The notes under the pieces: generated by a model
What the model saw: only the letters and a program-made list of their open reading frames with translations
Databases searched by the model: none
Told to the model about the DNA's origin: nothing
In this document: piece by piece, positions 1 to 14,370 of the stretch
How positions within the stretch are numbered: the first letter of the stretch is position 1
Layout of the letters: each line of letters begins with the position of its first letter
Origin: Polyodon spathula
Taxonomy: Eukaryota > Chordata > Actinopteri > Acipenseriformes > Polyodontidae
NCBI RefSeq assembly: GCF_017654505.1
Contig: NC_054538.1
Span: 55,433,786-55,497,785, forward strand
Direction of reading: 5' to 3'
Length of the DNA stretch: 64,000 nucleotides
Made by a program: the position numbers and the translations under genes

Positions 1-21
1 TAGCATAAACTTCAAGCAAAC

Positions 22-50
22 AACCTAACCTAACCTAACCTAACCTAACC
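22..50. repeat. (AACCT)n pentanucleotide array
   Basis: About 5.8 perfect copies of AACCT lie at the left edge of the window. The unit equals the arthropod-type telomere repeat (TTAGG on the other strand), not the vertebrate TTAGGG. In a vertebrate it is most simply a short pentanucleotide microsatellite. Confidence 0.9.
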
Positions 51-1338
51 TTTCTTTCTTGTTGTTATATAAAAATTCATATTACTCAAACAGTGGTCCC
101 CATATGTACTGTATAGATCCTCAATATCTATATAGACAACAGTATAATTGATATACACAAGTATAGTAGCCACAGGGGTTAGTCATTAAAGTGTGATTTT
201 TATAAGAGGCAGACCTCTGCTTTAGTGTCAAACAGCTTTATTTTACTTTACATAAAACACCAACAAAGGGAGTTACACTTTAGCCTTGGTTTACTTTGTT
301 TCATTGTCCCAACATAAGATCCTTGATTGAAAATATATAAGCATGCTCTCTGAGGAAGGGAAATTTTTTTTTAAATATACCTGATTCACAAAATTGATCT
401 GTAACTTTCTTTTTCTGCAGGTGCAGAATGTATACATTCCAGACTAGATTTACATTCTGAAATGTTTTTGACCAGCCAGTGTGGTAGGAAACAACATACA
501 GTAGAACTGCTTGCAATCCCATAAATTAAAGGTATAAGTTCATTCCTGATTTAGTGATTGGAGTAAAGCGCTTTAGACTAGCCCTTACGGTCTTGAGGGC
601 AGTGCTGCACACAAGCTATATATTTAAGTATGTGCAAAGGCATTTTTTTCTTAAAAAAAAACATTTAAAAATTACTCAGAGCAAAACATAAAATATTCTT
701 ACTTGCAATTGAGTTGCTAGCATTATGCTGTTGAAAATCGCCTTCGGACTTTGCTTTAGAATAGGGCTCCCCTGTCTCAATACCATCCTCATTAATATAC
801 AATGTGTTTGAAAACAAGCAACATTATACCGCACCAGCTAGTTTAAATTCTGGTTTGCATTTAACAAGACTGTAGTGCATGGTGTGTTTTTTTGTTCATG
901 TATACAGTTCTGTAAGCCTACCCCATTCAGGCAGGCTCTCACTCTGACTGTAATTAGTAGGGTATTAGTTTAACTGTCCATGCCTTCCCCTCTCATGGCA
1001 TGGTTATTCTACCTGACAAGCTAATGGCCCTCAACATGTAGGTGTTAATGAGGTGCATTGGCATAGAGAGAAGCAGTAGAGCAGCCTCCAGGGAATGTAA
1101 GAATGGAGAAGGGCAAGAGAGAGGTGGATTCCTTCTAATTTGAGGGTTCATTAGTTATAATCACAACATGATCCAGCTGATGGTGATAACTGGCAAGAGT
1201 AAAGTGATTGAGAGCAAAAGCAAGGGTCACATCCTTTTTCTGGCTGCTCGGCCACTAAGGAACATAAGCAAAAGAGGTAAAGAATTGAGTCCATAGTAAG
1301 CAACACAAAAAAATAAGATTTTTAAAATATTTTTAATA
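51..1338. other. non-coding, no gene recognised
   Basis: AT-rich sequence with short A and T runs. The only reading frames are short and have no recognisable domain. I see no repeat structure that I can bound. Confidence 0.6.
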
Positions 1339-2259
1339 CAGTCGGCACTCAGATATCCGTTATCCAGATACATGTCAGTCGCGTTTTACCGCCTTTCTAT
1401 TAAGAATAAAATCAATTCCCATTATGTATATGTAACAAATTAATGCATTTACCCTGTGACATGCAATTTCTGACTTCGTCACCAGTTTTCTGATATAAAG
1501 TCCATCGCTTCAATGTTACAATGTACTTGTTTATCTATCACAGCCCGTGTTTTTTTTTCTTCTTGCATGCCAAATCATTATTGTGCAGTCACACAGCGCT
1601 TCCTCCAGTTTCACATGACCAAAATGCAGCAAACACAAAGCGAACGAGACAAACTACAGTAATGTAAAAGTTAATCATTAAGCAGTTTTAGATACTGTGA
1701 TGCATTTTCTTTTTAAATCTGTGATCATTAGTTGCTTTTGTGCATTTTCATTTGCAAGTGAACTGTGACATTAGGGGTTATATTCTGCAATTGTGAATAC
1801 TGACTTTGGATTCTGTTTTAATTCTGGAAACTGGTGTTGTTTTTTAATATTTTGCTAAATTGCACTGTCTTTTACGTTTTACGCAGTTCTGAGCATGGGT
1901 AACATTTTGATTTCATTTTGCTGTTGGGTCGTTAATGGGGAATTTTACGTACTGCTACAATACATACCGGATTTACAAGCATGTCCTGTATTACAGTCCA
2001 CGTGTCGTTTCTTTTGGCAAGTGATATTTTCAGAATCATATTGTTCTGAATTAAAATGCAGTTGAAAATATAAAACTGTACCAACAAAACCAACTACAGT
2101 TCACCTAAATGGAAGCCTGCTTATTTTAAAACACAGTCCTTTTAGCTATGTATTTTTGACATTATATCTTTTTTTGTGTTTCCTGAAAAATGGACAAGGA
2201 TTAAAATGGGCCAAAATAGCCTAAAAATAGTATAGGGTCGGATATGTGAGTACTGACTG
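1339..2259. mobile_element. pogo/Tigger-type non-autonomous DNA transposon
   Basis: The left end begins CAGTCGGCACTCAGATATCC and the right end, read on the other strand, begins CAGTCAGTACTCACATATCC, matching at 17 of 20 positions. Both ends abut the dinucleotide TA (1337-1338 and 2260-2261), as expected for a TA target duplication of the Tc1/mariner-pogo superfamily. CAGT ends and a 0.9 kb body without a transposase frame suggest a MITE-like derivative of a Tigger-type parent. The superfamily is inferred from the ends only. Confidence 0.65.
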
Positions 2260-2261
2260 TA

Positions 2262-5200
2262 AGATATTTTTTAGGAGATTTGTTAGATACTTTGTCTGCA
2301 ACTTTGTAACTCATTATGTTTTTTTTTTTTTTTTTTTTTCTCTCCTTTCTCTCTCCAGCCTGTAGGTTATATACAACTGCCATAAAACCTCTGAGCTGAA
2401 TAAGAAAGGGGAAGAACGGCCACCAACATACAGAGTGCGTACAATATGACCCAATATCTACCAGAAGTTGAGCAGCAAAAGCCCAGGGACTGGAGAAGAA
2501 AAGGGCTTACTTCACTAGAAATTAATTCTTTTTTTGGAGATGCAGATTTCTAATTAGTTACTGTGGAAACTGTAGAGGACTGGAAGTAAGCCTTTTCAGA
2601 AAATGAACTAAAAAGATGTGTTTTCAGGGGAGGGGAGGGAAACCTGTCCTTTTGTAGTTCATAGTTTGTTTTTTCATTAGTTATGGTCCATGTCAAGGGG
2701 TAGAGTGAGTCATTGAGAAACCCTGTTCTCTGTCTACAAGTAGGTGTTTTCTTGTTTAAATTAGATAGCTGAACTGGGTAACCAAAAAAAAATAACAAAA
2801 TTAAATGTTCTAAAATTATCCAAATGTGTTTGATCTATTTTTTACTAAAAAAAAAAAAAAAAATGTTGGCATTGTGAGTAAATTGTTGACTTATTTAAGA
2901 AGAAAACATGTTTACTTAAATTTTGATCAAGCTAATAAATTACTTAAATTAATTTGTTAGTCTGGTACATACATTTTCTGTAAAGTGACTTTTTGATTTA
3001 AAAAAAAAAGTTCTGTGTTTGTAAGACTTGTAACTATTAATCCAATATTAATATTCTGATATATTTTTTGTGTTTACATGAGTAATTCGGTATGACTTGT
3101 ATAACTGTTATTTTAGGAAAACAACAGGAATTCCTGTTTTCTTGTAACCATGCTCTATGTCAGCATATACAGTAACAATAAACAACCCAGATTTCAACCA
3201 TTTCCATGCCAGTAAATACAATGGGACACTTTGTTATTATTTTAAGACATTCATTTTTATTCAGTTGCTGTTTTTGTAAGCCAATAAAAAGTCTTAAATT
3301 AATCAAAAATCTTAAATGATATTGTCTTTATGCAACTTTTATGCAATTTTGCTTGTATTGCGAATATCTTGCATATATTTTGGTATATAATAAATCCTGC
3401 TAATGCCAATGAAGCCAAGGGTTATATTCCTTTTTGTTTGTAAGGCATGTGCAGTGTGCACCTGACTACTACTTTGAGATTGGTTGTTCATTTTAAGGGT
3501 ACTACGTGATGTAACCATATTTGTCAGAATGTTCTGGAACCCTGGAAATGGGATGGTGGACGGTTACAATTCTATGGGCAGTCAAGTCTGTGAAATTCAA
3601 AACAGTTGCAGAAAAATTTCTAATGTTACAAGGCTGCAGATATAAATACATTATATTTATAATTAATCATAGCTCAGACTATACCCAACTGATGCAGGTG
3701 TATTTGTATATGAGGTGAAACAACGGCTCAAAGTGTTAAAAGGGCAACTTTATTGAAAATATTATAATAGCTGACAAAAGGGGAAAACTAAAAATAGGAT
3801 TTGGTATTAAGCCTCAGAAGGCAAAAATTCACCATGTGCTTGCTCTCTGAAGAAGGATTACTCCCGTTTCCCTAGTCAGTCCAAGATGTTCTTGGTATCA
3901 TCATAAAGGGAAGTGATTAAAGTTTAATGGCATGTAAGGATATCTCGCAGTCTTCAAAGAATTAGGAATTATGTTCATTTTAAGCACGCTGGAGTAGATT
4001 TGCACCTCTTGCCAGTGATGAAAGGTTGAATGGATAATAGCCTTTGGAGACAGCAATGGTGACACAAGATCTCTATTCACCAATGGATCAGGTACTGCTC
4101 TGAATTCCACAAGGAAGGACTGACCATCCAAAACAACTGAATATTCACTTTGTGTAGCACTTTTCATCTGGTCATCTTAAGGCAGAGTTCATTGGTTCTA
4201 GGTCAAATCTGAGCCAGAGAAAATCAATGTGAACATTGACATTGAGAACACGTTTTTGAAATGGTAATCAAATAATTAAATTTACGTTTCCCAGTAAATT
4301 AAAGTTTATTTCAGAATTATTTTGAAGGGACCCAGATACTGTATACCAAGGTATCCAATTACCACAAAAGTAACCCAGAGAGCCTAAGCACGTCATGTTG
4401 AAAATATAAACCTATCAGTAGGTAGCTTTTCATCTCTTACAGGTCCTGTTCTGGGTCCATTTTATAATAAATTGTGTTGTGTCTTATTGTGGCTTAAAGC
4501 AGAGAGTTAAACTTAAGATGGGTCCCGCTAAAATTGAATCTGTATCCCCATATAATTGGTATGCCTTACATTGATATACTGTTTTGTGTGCATCCTCCGT
4601 AGCACATTTATTGTAATTTGAAAACTTGAAATCTCATCATCCTCTAGGATGTAAGGGATACCCAATCAGATCTCAGCTCGCAGTCAGATCTCACAATGAA
4701 CATTATTATGTATGTAAACTGTATCATTCACAAAATACAAATACAACAATGTAATGCAGTGATTCTTTAAGGAATAGGCTTAAACATAAAACATATTTGT
4801 TTGTGACCTGAACCAATTTGATAACTAGGGCTCAAGAGGAGAGTGCCTTTGTCCCTCAAGCCGCCATATCCTTCACAAGAAGACCTCTTTGTCTAGCTTC
4901 AGAAAAAAATATTATGAATGTACAAGAAAGCTCCTCAAAAAAAGGCAACATATTGATCAAATCTAGTTCGACTGTTATGACAATAAGGATTAAATGGCAC
5001 ACCTGTTCCCTTCCAAAATACTTCCAAACAATTATTTCCCTCATCTGTACAAGAGAAAAAAGTGATTGTACACAGAATACTTTATAAGTAACCATCAAGC
5101 TCCTTGTGGCTTTCAGAATTGGAATAAGCCAACACTTGAAAGTGATTAGAAATAAAATTACATTTTAATAGGTTCTACTTAATGAAACCCTAGTGTCCCA

Positions 5201-8200
5201 CAGTTTAAAAAATGCAAACCAGTGGAGATTTGTGTGGGAAGGAAATCATAGGAGGGAATCCTTCAAGCCATAAAGCACTAATATCTATTAATGCCGGTGG
5301 TCTTTTGGACAATGCTACCTCTAGTAAACTAACTTGGGTCTCCCCTTTTCTTTGCTTTTCTTTGTAATGCACAGCCTGCTTTTCTTTTCTTTTCCCCTTG
5401 TATTCTTTGTTTCTTTCACCTTTGAATTCCAACACATACGCTTGTTGTGTACTGTTTTAGTGCCCTTCATAAAGCACTCACCACTCAGTCTGGGTGATAA
5501 CTACATTGGAGTGGTTATGACAATGGATGGTCATTTTACTACTAATAAAGGGGTTTAATGATAAAAAGACTCAACCGAGGCACTTGGCCCAACAAAAAAA
5601 AAAAAAAAGAAAGAAACCCCGTCCCTTTTAATACCCATGAAGCTGCTTTGACTGAAAATGTTCTTTTGACAGGATCAAGAGTGTTTTCATCCTGTTTTGC
5701 TGCCGAAACATCTACATTTTTTCCCACTTACCTCCCATTTAGGAGATATGGTTAATGTGTAATTAATGAAACGACCTTTGGATTGACACACACAATCACA
5801 GGCAAGCATCCCACCAGCCTCCTTGCTACTAAAATAAAAGCAGGCCTGCTTTCCATACATGTAACCCCATTCAACCATAATAAACCCTCCCTCTGCCCAG
5901 CTTATCTGGCCAACTTACATCTTTTCTCCTACTGCTTCCTTGGGGAGTTGTGATGAAAACTTTCATTTTCTGGTCATCTGAGCACATTGGAAGGGGGTGA
6001 ACCAGGCACAAAGTGACATACAAAGCAGAATAGATGCTGCAAGGCTGAAAGGGACCTTGAAAAAAGGCAAAAAGAGATGGACAATTGGCCGAAATGAAAG
6101 AGACAGTTAAACAAGGCGGGGAGACTCTGGGGCAGTTGTTAGGGGAAAAAAAGTTGTCAGTCCATGGTTAGCGAGCCAAGACCGTGAGTCAGACCGTCAT
6201 ATATGCCAAAAGCCTCAATTACACTAAACTCCAGACTACATGGATGTTTAAATAATAAACTTCAGTGAATACTGCTTCTCAAAACTGTAAGAATAAATAT
6301 GGTAAAAATTGTATTATGAATAAAAACCTTGGGCTAGACTTTCCACTTTCCCTTTTTGAGATGAAATGAACATTGCCATGTATTTAAATGTAAAAAAAAC
6401 AAGTTTTAGGGACATGCAATATGAAGCTAAATGCAATTTAAGGGTAATGGCAAAATAAAACAGAAAGCTGAATTACAGCATAATTATTTAAATACAGTAC
6501 GTCATGCCTTAACTTTACAGCACTATAGGGTCCCTTGTCCTGAAAATCTCTTATTCATTTCCCTGAGAACTTCATGTATGGTACAGTAAGATTAAACATT
6601 GCTTCATGCCCTAGACCTAGCGAGTACTACAAATGCGAGTACTTCAGTTTTCAGGTATAATAAAAAAAAATTAAAAAAAACTGCTGTTTGGACTGTTTCA
6701 TAAAAACAAAACTAATAAATAATCAACTAATCAATAAATTAATCAAGTAAAGCTTTGTAAATAGGACCCACAGTTACATAAAGTAATCCCAGCATAAATG
6801 ATTGACAGTGGGTCATTCAGCTTTGAAGGGAGACTGCATAAATTTTCACCTTAGACGGTGACTGGTGCTCCAGAGTCCTGGGTTAGGACCACAGGTTTAT
6901 CAGTATGTAAAAGATACATTTGGTCATGAGAGAATGAACTCATCCTATACTTTAGTAGCACAGTCAGATAGCACGTAAGAGATTTGTACCAAAAACATAT
7001 TAAGCCAATTGCTATGTGGGATTTACACTTATCAAGCAGGCAGCAGTGTCTTTGTCCCAACCCATATTATGTAATGTGGAGAGTGCAATCCATATTGTAG
7101 CTGTAAATTCCTCCCCCTTTATGTCACAACTCAATTATACACAAATTTGGTTAATTCATGTCTTGCCTTGTTCACAGTAAATGGCCATGTACCATGCTAC
7201 AGTATAGATTCTGTTCAATAATTCACCATTTTCAATACTTCATGAGTCTGTCAAGTAGTATTTGATTTCTCCACATACTTTAGACACAATTTAGAACAAT
7301 ATAGTGACCCATCAGTTCAAATTCACATTCACACTAAGAGCTATTTATCTGCACTTAATTGCTATCTCATTTTTAAAAATCAGATATTGTGACTCTAGTT
7401 AGGAACAAATAAGGTACACAAGAAGTATGAATCTCCACCTGTAACCAGGTAGCATGTAGATGTGGATCAATTAACTAACTGATTGGTAACAGTGTCACTT
7501 GATGACTTCGTAGACCCAATTAACCTCTTCCCCGCAAGTCACCAAATATATTTAACATGTGCAGGGTTCAGTCACCCTGTCAAAGTGCAACAATACTAGG
7601 TGGCTTGTCAGAGATCAAATTCTTATCAAATCCTGGTAATTCTACCACTCCTGTTTCATAAGTATACTAAAAGAGTCTTAACCCCGTGTATTTGTCTTAT
7701 TGGGGTATCACTGTTGTTTTATCAAGTCATGTATTTCCAGATTAAATTTAGCTTGGATGTCTCTGATTAAAAGTTCAGGATTCAATCCCCCCAAAATTAT
7801 AATTTTTTTCCTTAACACTGAATATTTTTGGCCAGAAGACATCCCTCAGGACATCCCACGAGTCTTCAGTTAGTGAAAGCACTCCTCCACTGGGAGGAGT
7901 CACATTGATGGCCACACAGTAAAGAACTGTATTTTGAGTATACAGGACAGTATTCTACTTTATTATTTTTATTTACCAGTCCGCAATGTGTTTAGCTGTA
8001 ATTAGATTAGTCTCTACTCTCTGCCTGAGTGAATCACTGACAGTCTATTGTTTTCAATCAGCCAAAACAAATGGCTACATTTTTTATTATTTTTTCCTTT
8101 CCCCTACCACTGTCAGGCCATACTTCACGTCTCTCACTCAGTGTTCCGTCACGTTGCGTGTCTGTTTGTACTGTAAAGTGTAAAAGCTAAGTGCAGTGTC

Positions 8201-10069
8201 CAATCAGAAGAGTTAAAGGTTGAACCTCTCACGAATGACAGTAAATAGCCCAATCACAAATAGAAATTTGAAACACGTGCTTTTTGGCAGACAGCAAGCA
8301 TGTCATTGGTCAGTTGTGAGTGGCAGTTCATGTGTATACCAATTGAAAGAGGTACTGACTGAAATGTATTGATGCCACGAAAAAAAAAATCAATCTTTTC
8401 AACACTTTTTTTTCCTGTAACACAGTGGCTAAGCCACCTCCGGGCAGAAATCTGGATCATCCTCGTTAGACAGCTTTTTGGGTCTTCCAGTTCTGGGTTG
8501 GTCAATTACAGATGATGTTTCTCTGTACTTGTTGATTATACTTCGGATACCACACCTTGAAAATAGTGATGTGAGTTATTTCACTCAATGTTTTTCCTTC
8601 TTTATGCAAGTCAAGGTTGTTATAATAGTAGAAAACACCAGTGGAGGCTTTGAGTAAATTGTTGATGCTCATAATGCATCAGAGTAGAAAGTGCAACATG
8701 TCTAAGACTTTTGCACAGCAGTTTGTGTGTGATTGTGTATATTTAATTAACATTAAATGTCACAAGGACAATTACTTAAAGTTTGCAAAACAGCATTTCA
8801 TTATTGAAGCTTTACTAATAGCACTAGGGCGATGACTCCTGGTACCGTGATGTTGCCCCCTTCCTGGATGGCCGGCTTCCGACTCCCCCTGGAATGAACT
8901 GCTTAACCATTCAGTACGAGGCACACAGTTCCTGCTGTACAGGGTCTTCACAGGTTGAGAGGGAGGTTGTTGACCTGGATTCATTCGGTCTGTCTCAGTA
9001 AGATACTTTTAAAACTGAAGAATAGTGTACATAATAGCATTCAAGATAAGTTTTAGTAGTTTAAAATACCATGACAAATCCTTCCAACAGTAAAATAACC
9101 CCACACTTCCTTCATTAACAAGGAAAGGGGTCTCCTATTGTATTTATGAACACGTTGAGGTACTGGATAAGTGTTTATACAAATTGCAAAACATCAATGG
9201 ACTATGCAAAACAGCCAAAGGGTAGGCGACACACCTTTCGAAACTGTTGACACAAAACACTGTTGTTAGACTGAGAAAGGAAAGCTGTTGTATTTTCTCC
9301 AGACAACACTGTCACAAATATAGGATAAAGAAAGTTGCTTAAAAAATAGTTTTTTTGGTGTAAATTACCACGTGCCAGGCAAATGGAACAGTTAATTTGA
9401 AACATGATGTGTTTTTTTTTTTTTTTTTTTTTTTTTTTTTCAAATTGTGCACTGTTTAAGGATCACCCTGTAGAAAGCTTCAGTTATTCAATAAGGTTAT
9501 GTCTGCTCTGGTCAAGGATGGTGGGGATACCAATAAATAATAAAAACATAAGGTTGAATAACAAATTTCTCACATTAATATATACCTGCTGGACATCTTA
9601 ACTTTAAGCAAATGATCTAGAAATGGGGGAATTCGGTGAGGCAGTTTTGGGGGAGAGACCCCCTCCTGCTGGCTAGGTTTCCTTCTCTCTGCAGCAGCAA
9701 GTAAATGGGAGGATCTCTTTATGCCACAGTTAGAAAATGGCTTCTCCAGCAGCTCTCTCTGCCAGGGAACTGGTCCCTTTCCCCATCTCTCACACTGAGA
9801 CATTTTTCCACATTGCCTGGATTAGGAGCACTTTCACTTAGATCTATGTGTGTTGCCCCCGCATACAAAGAAGCACTTGGGGACAGGATTAGTAGGATTA
9901 AAAGGGATTCACATATGTCCAGTTCAAGCAATTGGTATTCAAAGCTTTACATCTTCTAATGCCACCAAGAGAGAGCGAAGGAGCCAAAAGGCTTTCTTTG
10001 CATTGCAGCACTTTTACGAAGAGCAGTGTTTTCTTTTTCCCCCCTTGCAAAAGCAGCCTAGACACAGTT
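2262..10069. other. long non-coding stretch, no gene recognised
   Basis: Mostly unique-looking AT-rich DNA with homopolymer runs (T-runs near 2319 and 9413, A-runs near 2849 and 5594). A minus-strand frame at 3901-4167 is followed by an AATAAA on the minus strand near 3749-3754, but its 88-residue product matches nothing I know. GC-richer patches at 8830-8990 and 9640-9960 have no recognisable coding content. Confidence 0.55.
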
Positions 10070-10134
10070 CTTCTTCTTCTTCTTCTTCTTCTCTTCTTCT
10101 TCTTCTTCTTCTTCTTCTTCTTCTTCTTCTTCTG

Positions 10135-10197
<63 letters not shown>
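10070..10197. repeat. compound microsatellite (TTC)n-(CA)n-(TA)n
   Basis: A (TTC)n tract to about 10133 is followed by a short CA tract and about 50 bp of TA. It generates spurious low-complexity frames on both strands. Confidence 0.95.
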
Positions 10198-10201
<4 letters not shown>

Positions 10202-10272
10202 AATGAATACATACATAACTGTATGTGTGTATATAGATTCACATGGGTATATTTTTTACATAATATATTAAG

Positions 10273-10291
10273 ATTATTATTATTATTATTA

Positions 10292-10322
<31 letters not shown>
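10273..10322. repeat. (ATT)n microsatellite
   Basis: ATT array interrupted once near 10292, followed by AT-rich sequence to about 10350. Confidence 0.9.
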
Positions 10323-10953
10323 GGTATATAATAATATATATTATATATATGTAATACCTGGTGATAAGAATTTTGCTTGTCACTATTTGCTGATAATAAG
10401 ATTTCACATCACTGCTAGTTAATGACTTTTAGGCAGCTTACTTATCTGTCTTCTGCTTTTTTTAGTATAAACCTATGAACTGATTGTAGTTGTCTGTCAA
10501 ACTTGGTAAACAGCAATACATACCTTACATTTTCATGACTGTCCTCCAAACTTTTATTGTAAACTTTTTACAACAACAACAAAAACATTTCACTTATATA
10601 ATTTTCATTACCTAGGCCACCCAAAGTTGTTTACAAATATGTGTTTTATTAGCTTTATTTAAAAGCTATAATCTCAATGCAATACAATATAATCTAAAGG
10701 CAAGATTTAAAAACTGTCTCAGTCTCAGAATCCCTAATAAATTGCAGCAGGGTATTCTATAATCTAGGAACATAATAGCTAAAACACCTGTCGTCATGAC
10801 TTCTGGATCTAGGTTCTGTCCAATCATTTGAAAACTCAAATCCAGGACATTAAAGCCAGCCTACCACAGCATAAGACATTCTGAATCTGTGTTATCAATT
10901 ATAATGAAAAAAATAAATAACACAAAATACATAATAAGAATGAACCAAAACGG

Positions 10954-11018
<65 letters not shown>
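10954..11018. repeat. (ATT)n microsatellite
   Basis: About 21 uninterrupted ATT units. No SINE or LINE tail motif is visible directly beside it. Confidence 0.95.
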
Positions 11019-11515
11019 CTACAAGTGATCTACTTTTGACAAGGACATTTTTACACATTAAAATGATCATTATTTTCCAAGCTTCATAAAAGTACTATGT
11101 GTTTTCTAGTTTGAGCTTGCATTCAGTTTACAGAGTACACTTTTAAATAGAGTTTAATTTACAAAACGATCTAAATGTCAAAATGCTGATGGAGGCATTT
11201 GTTACATAAATTGTAATTGTAAAGAAATTTACAAATTATTTGACTACACACACAAAACTCCTTTCGTAATGGGGTATAACCACAAAAAAATGTATGCTTT
11301 TGTATTTAATGTAGATACTACACATGACATCAGTATACACGCTACTGTGTGTTTACCTCTAGCGGGAGACATTCTGTTTTCTGGTTTTTTTTTTTTTTTG
11401 TCATCATTCTTTTTTGTGGCACGCCACACACGAATAAAGATATTTTACAAGAATATTTTGATTTTAATTAAAAAAGTCAAAAAAGCTAACAGTGTAATAT
11501 GTCAAAAAAGCTATA

Positions 11516-11534
11516 TATAGAGAGAGAGATAGAT

Positions 11535-11581
<47 letters not shown>
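11516..11581. repeat. (GATA)n microsatellite
   Basis: GA-rich lead-in followed by about 12 uninterrupted GATA units ending at 11581. Confidence 0.95.
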
Positions 11582-11583
<2 letters not shown>

Positions 11584-12096
11584 GGGTCTTTTAAATAATC
11601 TATCCTGATTGGTCAATACAGTTCCCATGGGGTTGTGAATATTACAGCATATTCCCATGGGTTGAAGCTCTTTTTCAAAAAGGGGTGAATCACTTGTAGA
11701 TATCCATACGCCACTAGAATTTTGAAAAAAAAAAAAAAAAAAAAAAAAAACGTAGCCATATTTTAATTTATATTAATAAACATGACTAACCACATTTAAT
11801 CTTTAATTTGGAAAAAACAAATGGTAGCCATATTTAACTTAGCAATAAATATGACTGACGAGGGTCAATTTTGATCTTTTGGGAAACTCTAGTTGAGATT
11901 TTGAATGAGTCTGAATCAGACACCAACACTTTTTCAAGTGATGAAAAAAAAGTAATACTGCCTGGGCATCGGGTGTCCTTTTTATGCCTCTGTCCGAGTA
12001 TTTAAAAATGCAAACAACATCTTTGTTGCCACTGTGAACTGATACAGCAAATCTGGCATGGATACCCCCTGTCATTACTTCCGGATCTCAAAGGAC

Positions 12097-12162
<66 letters not shown>
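12097..12162. repeat. (AAT)n microsatellite
   Basis: Twenty-two uninterrupted AAT units. Confidence 0.95.
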
Positions 12163-12630
12163 CTTCCCCAACACAGTCACCTGACACTGCCATAGGTCTT
12201 GTGAAAGGTTTATTTTTTGTGCAACTAAACATGGCCAGACGTGGCAAAGAAGGTCTGTATGATTGTTCTGTTGCACTTTCTCCGACAACGACAAGGACAA
12301 CAATGATTGACTGAATCAAACATCATGTTGCTCGAAATCGCTTACTGCAGCTCCATCTGCTGTTCAGAATGAACATCTAAAAAAAGGACCAGTAAATCTT
12401 TAAAGATGCAATTTCAATGGCAGTCTTCAATTTAACATCTATAAATAGTGCTTGTTGTTTTAATCAGTTCAATGTTTATTAAAAAAAAAAAAATATTTTT
12501 TTTTTCAATTAATGCATTTTTTTTTTTTTTTTTTTTTTTAAAAGGTTTTAACGGACTATATTTGAGGTCAGAGGTGGAAGGATATTTAGTAAAGATTACT
12601 TTTTCGTTATTTAAAACATATTTTACATTG

Positions 12631-12675
<45 letters not shown>

Positions 12676-12694
12676 TATTATTATTATTATTATT
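12631..12694. repeat. (TTA)n microsatellite
   Basis: TTA array with one phase break near 12674, ending just before the inverted-repeat element at 12716. Confidence 0.95.
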
Positions 12695-12715
12695 TTTGTT
12701 AGTTGACCCATTTTA

Positions 12716-12787
12716 TAATATCCACACACCCAGAGTGGTTAAAGCCACTCGTCTTCACCTATAACGCACAGGGCCGTGTGGATATTA
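12716..12787. repeat. 72-bp nested inverted repeat
   Basis: A perfect 12-bp arm, TAATATCCACAC (12716-12727), is matched by its reverse complement at 12776-12787. A second perfect hairpin lies inside: GAGTGG (12733-12738) pairs with CCACTC (12745-12750). The structure could be the folded core or end of a small DNA transposon. No family was recognised. Confidence 0.6.
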
Positions 12788-13497
12788 GAGTATATCCCAC
12801 ACCCTGTCGTGCCTTATTGCTTACATATAATACATGGTGAAAGCTATATTTGCACCCTGAGCCATTAAAAAAAGCATAATAGAACAGTAGTGAGGTCAAA
12901 ATGTCTTAATTCCTCTAGAGGAAAATATACTTGAACTTTGACCCATTCAACTCCTCAAGACTACTTTCAATTCAAACACAAAATGTCTTGTATTCAATCA
13001 CTCGACAAAACCCACAGTAGAGAAATGTTCATTAATGATCAACAAAATGAGAATACGTTAAAAAAATTGATGTAAAGCTGGTACATTTGTATCTCACAGA
13101 AACTGGAGAGGAACTGGAAAAATAAAGACATTCCTGGCAATGACTTTCAAAATTTCAGTCACTCAACAACTCTGATGATTGTAAATCTGTCTCTCAATAT
13201 TTACAATCATCTTTCACCAATGGGAGCACCGGCCAAGGGAGCAACACAAATCTCTGAAACACATTTTCCTTAAAAATACATTATGTTTTCCAGTTTATTA
13301 TCTACCCAGTTAAATTCATCATTCCTGAATTATCAAAAAGAAAAGTATATTTAAGATTGTTTAATATTGAAAAAGTTGTCACACATGACATTTTCACCTT
13401 GGAGTCCTTGATTTATTTCCATATTCCAATGCATAGCTGGTTTTATCATTGCACGTTTCCCATTGTTTTATGTCATTCTTGCGGGTTTGTGTTATAT
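12788..13497. other. non-coding, no gene recognised
   Basis: Unique-looking AT-rich sequence without a supported frame or repeat boundary. Confidence 0.6.
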
Positions 13498-14171
13498 AGG
13501 GGTCTATTCATTAAGGGTTAACACCTGTCGAAAAGAGAAAACAGGAGTAAATGCTCAGAAATAATTCAGATACATCGTTAAGCCTCAACGATTTTTGTCT
13601 AAGACATGTTTTTTAACTAATTGGGAGAAAAGGTTACCTCATTAGCATAAAGTTATCGTCGGTCCTGAGCATCAAAGTGCTATTCATAAGAGTGAACGAC
13701 AGCAAGATGCTGAGTTACTACTGAACGCTTTCTACAGTCAAGTCTAAACTAACGACTTAAAGACCTATTTTATTACTGCACTTGCTGTTATACAGTTTGA
13801 CATACCCGTGATTAACACTGTCTATTTTGAAAAATAAAAATAAAAAAAAAATCTGTAGCTTTATGTGAAGGAACATGTTTAATAGAAATGTATCCTTTTG
13901 AAACAGCGCTGTGAAGTGGGAGTAAGTGAGAGACTGAGAATATTTTATTATTATTATTTATTTGACTGCGGTCCTTTTCTTTTTCTTTCTTTTACGTGTT
14001 CACAATAAACAGTTTGGACGCACTGCCTGTGTGAACCTGTTTCTTTTCATGGAGCGTTACAATATACAGTACAACCAGCGGAGCTGATGCATTCGGTCGG
14101 CAATTTGGGGTTGCTTGGTGTTGCAAAAAACACAGATCAAGCCTCAGTGCGAGGGCTCGATCATTGTTCAA

Positions 14172-14204
<33 letters not shown>

Positions 14205-14304
14205 CTTGCGCACTACAAAAAGATCAATTGTGTGTACAGTGTGTAATACGGCGTGAAACTTTCACTGATTCATAAACATGATCGATTCCCTGCTTTAAGC
14301 GGGG

Positions 14305-14370
<66 letters not shown>

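Noticed and set aside
3901..4167. 88-codon minus-strand frame followed by an AATAAA on the same strand
   Set aside because: No recognisable motif, and poly(A) signals are frequent in AT-rich DNA. Left unannotated; transcript evidence would change this.
9850..10354. Long frames of up to 140 codons on both strands
   Set aside because: They run through (TTC), (AT) and (ATT) microsatellites and give Leu/Ile/Tyr runs.
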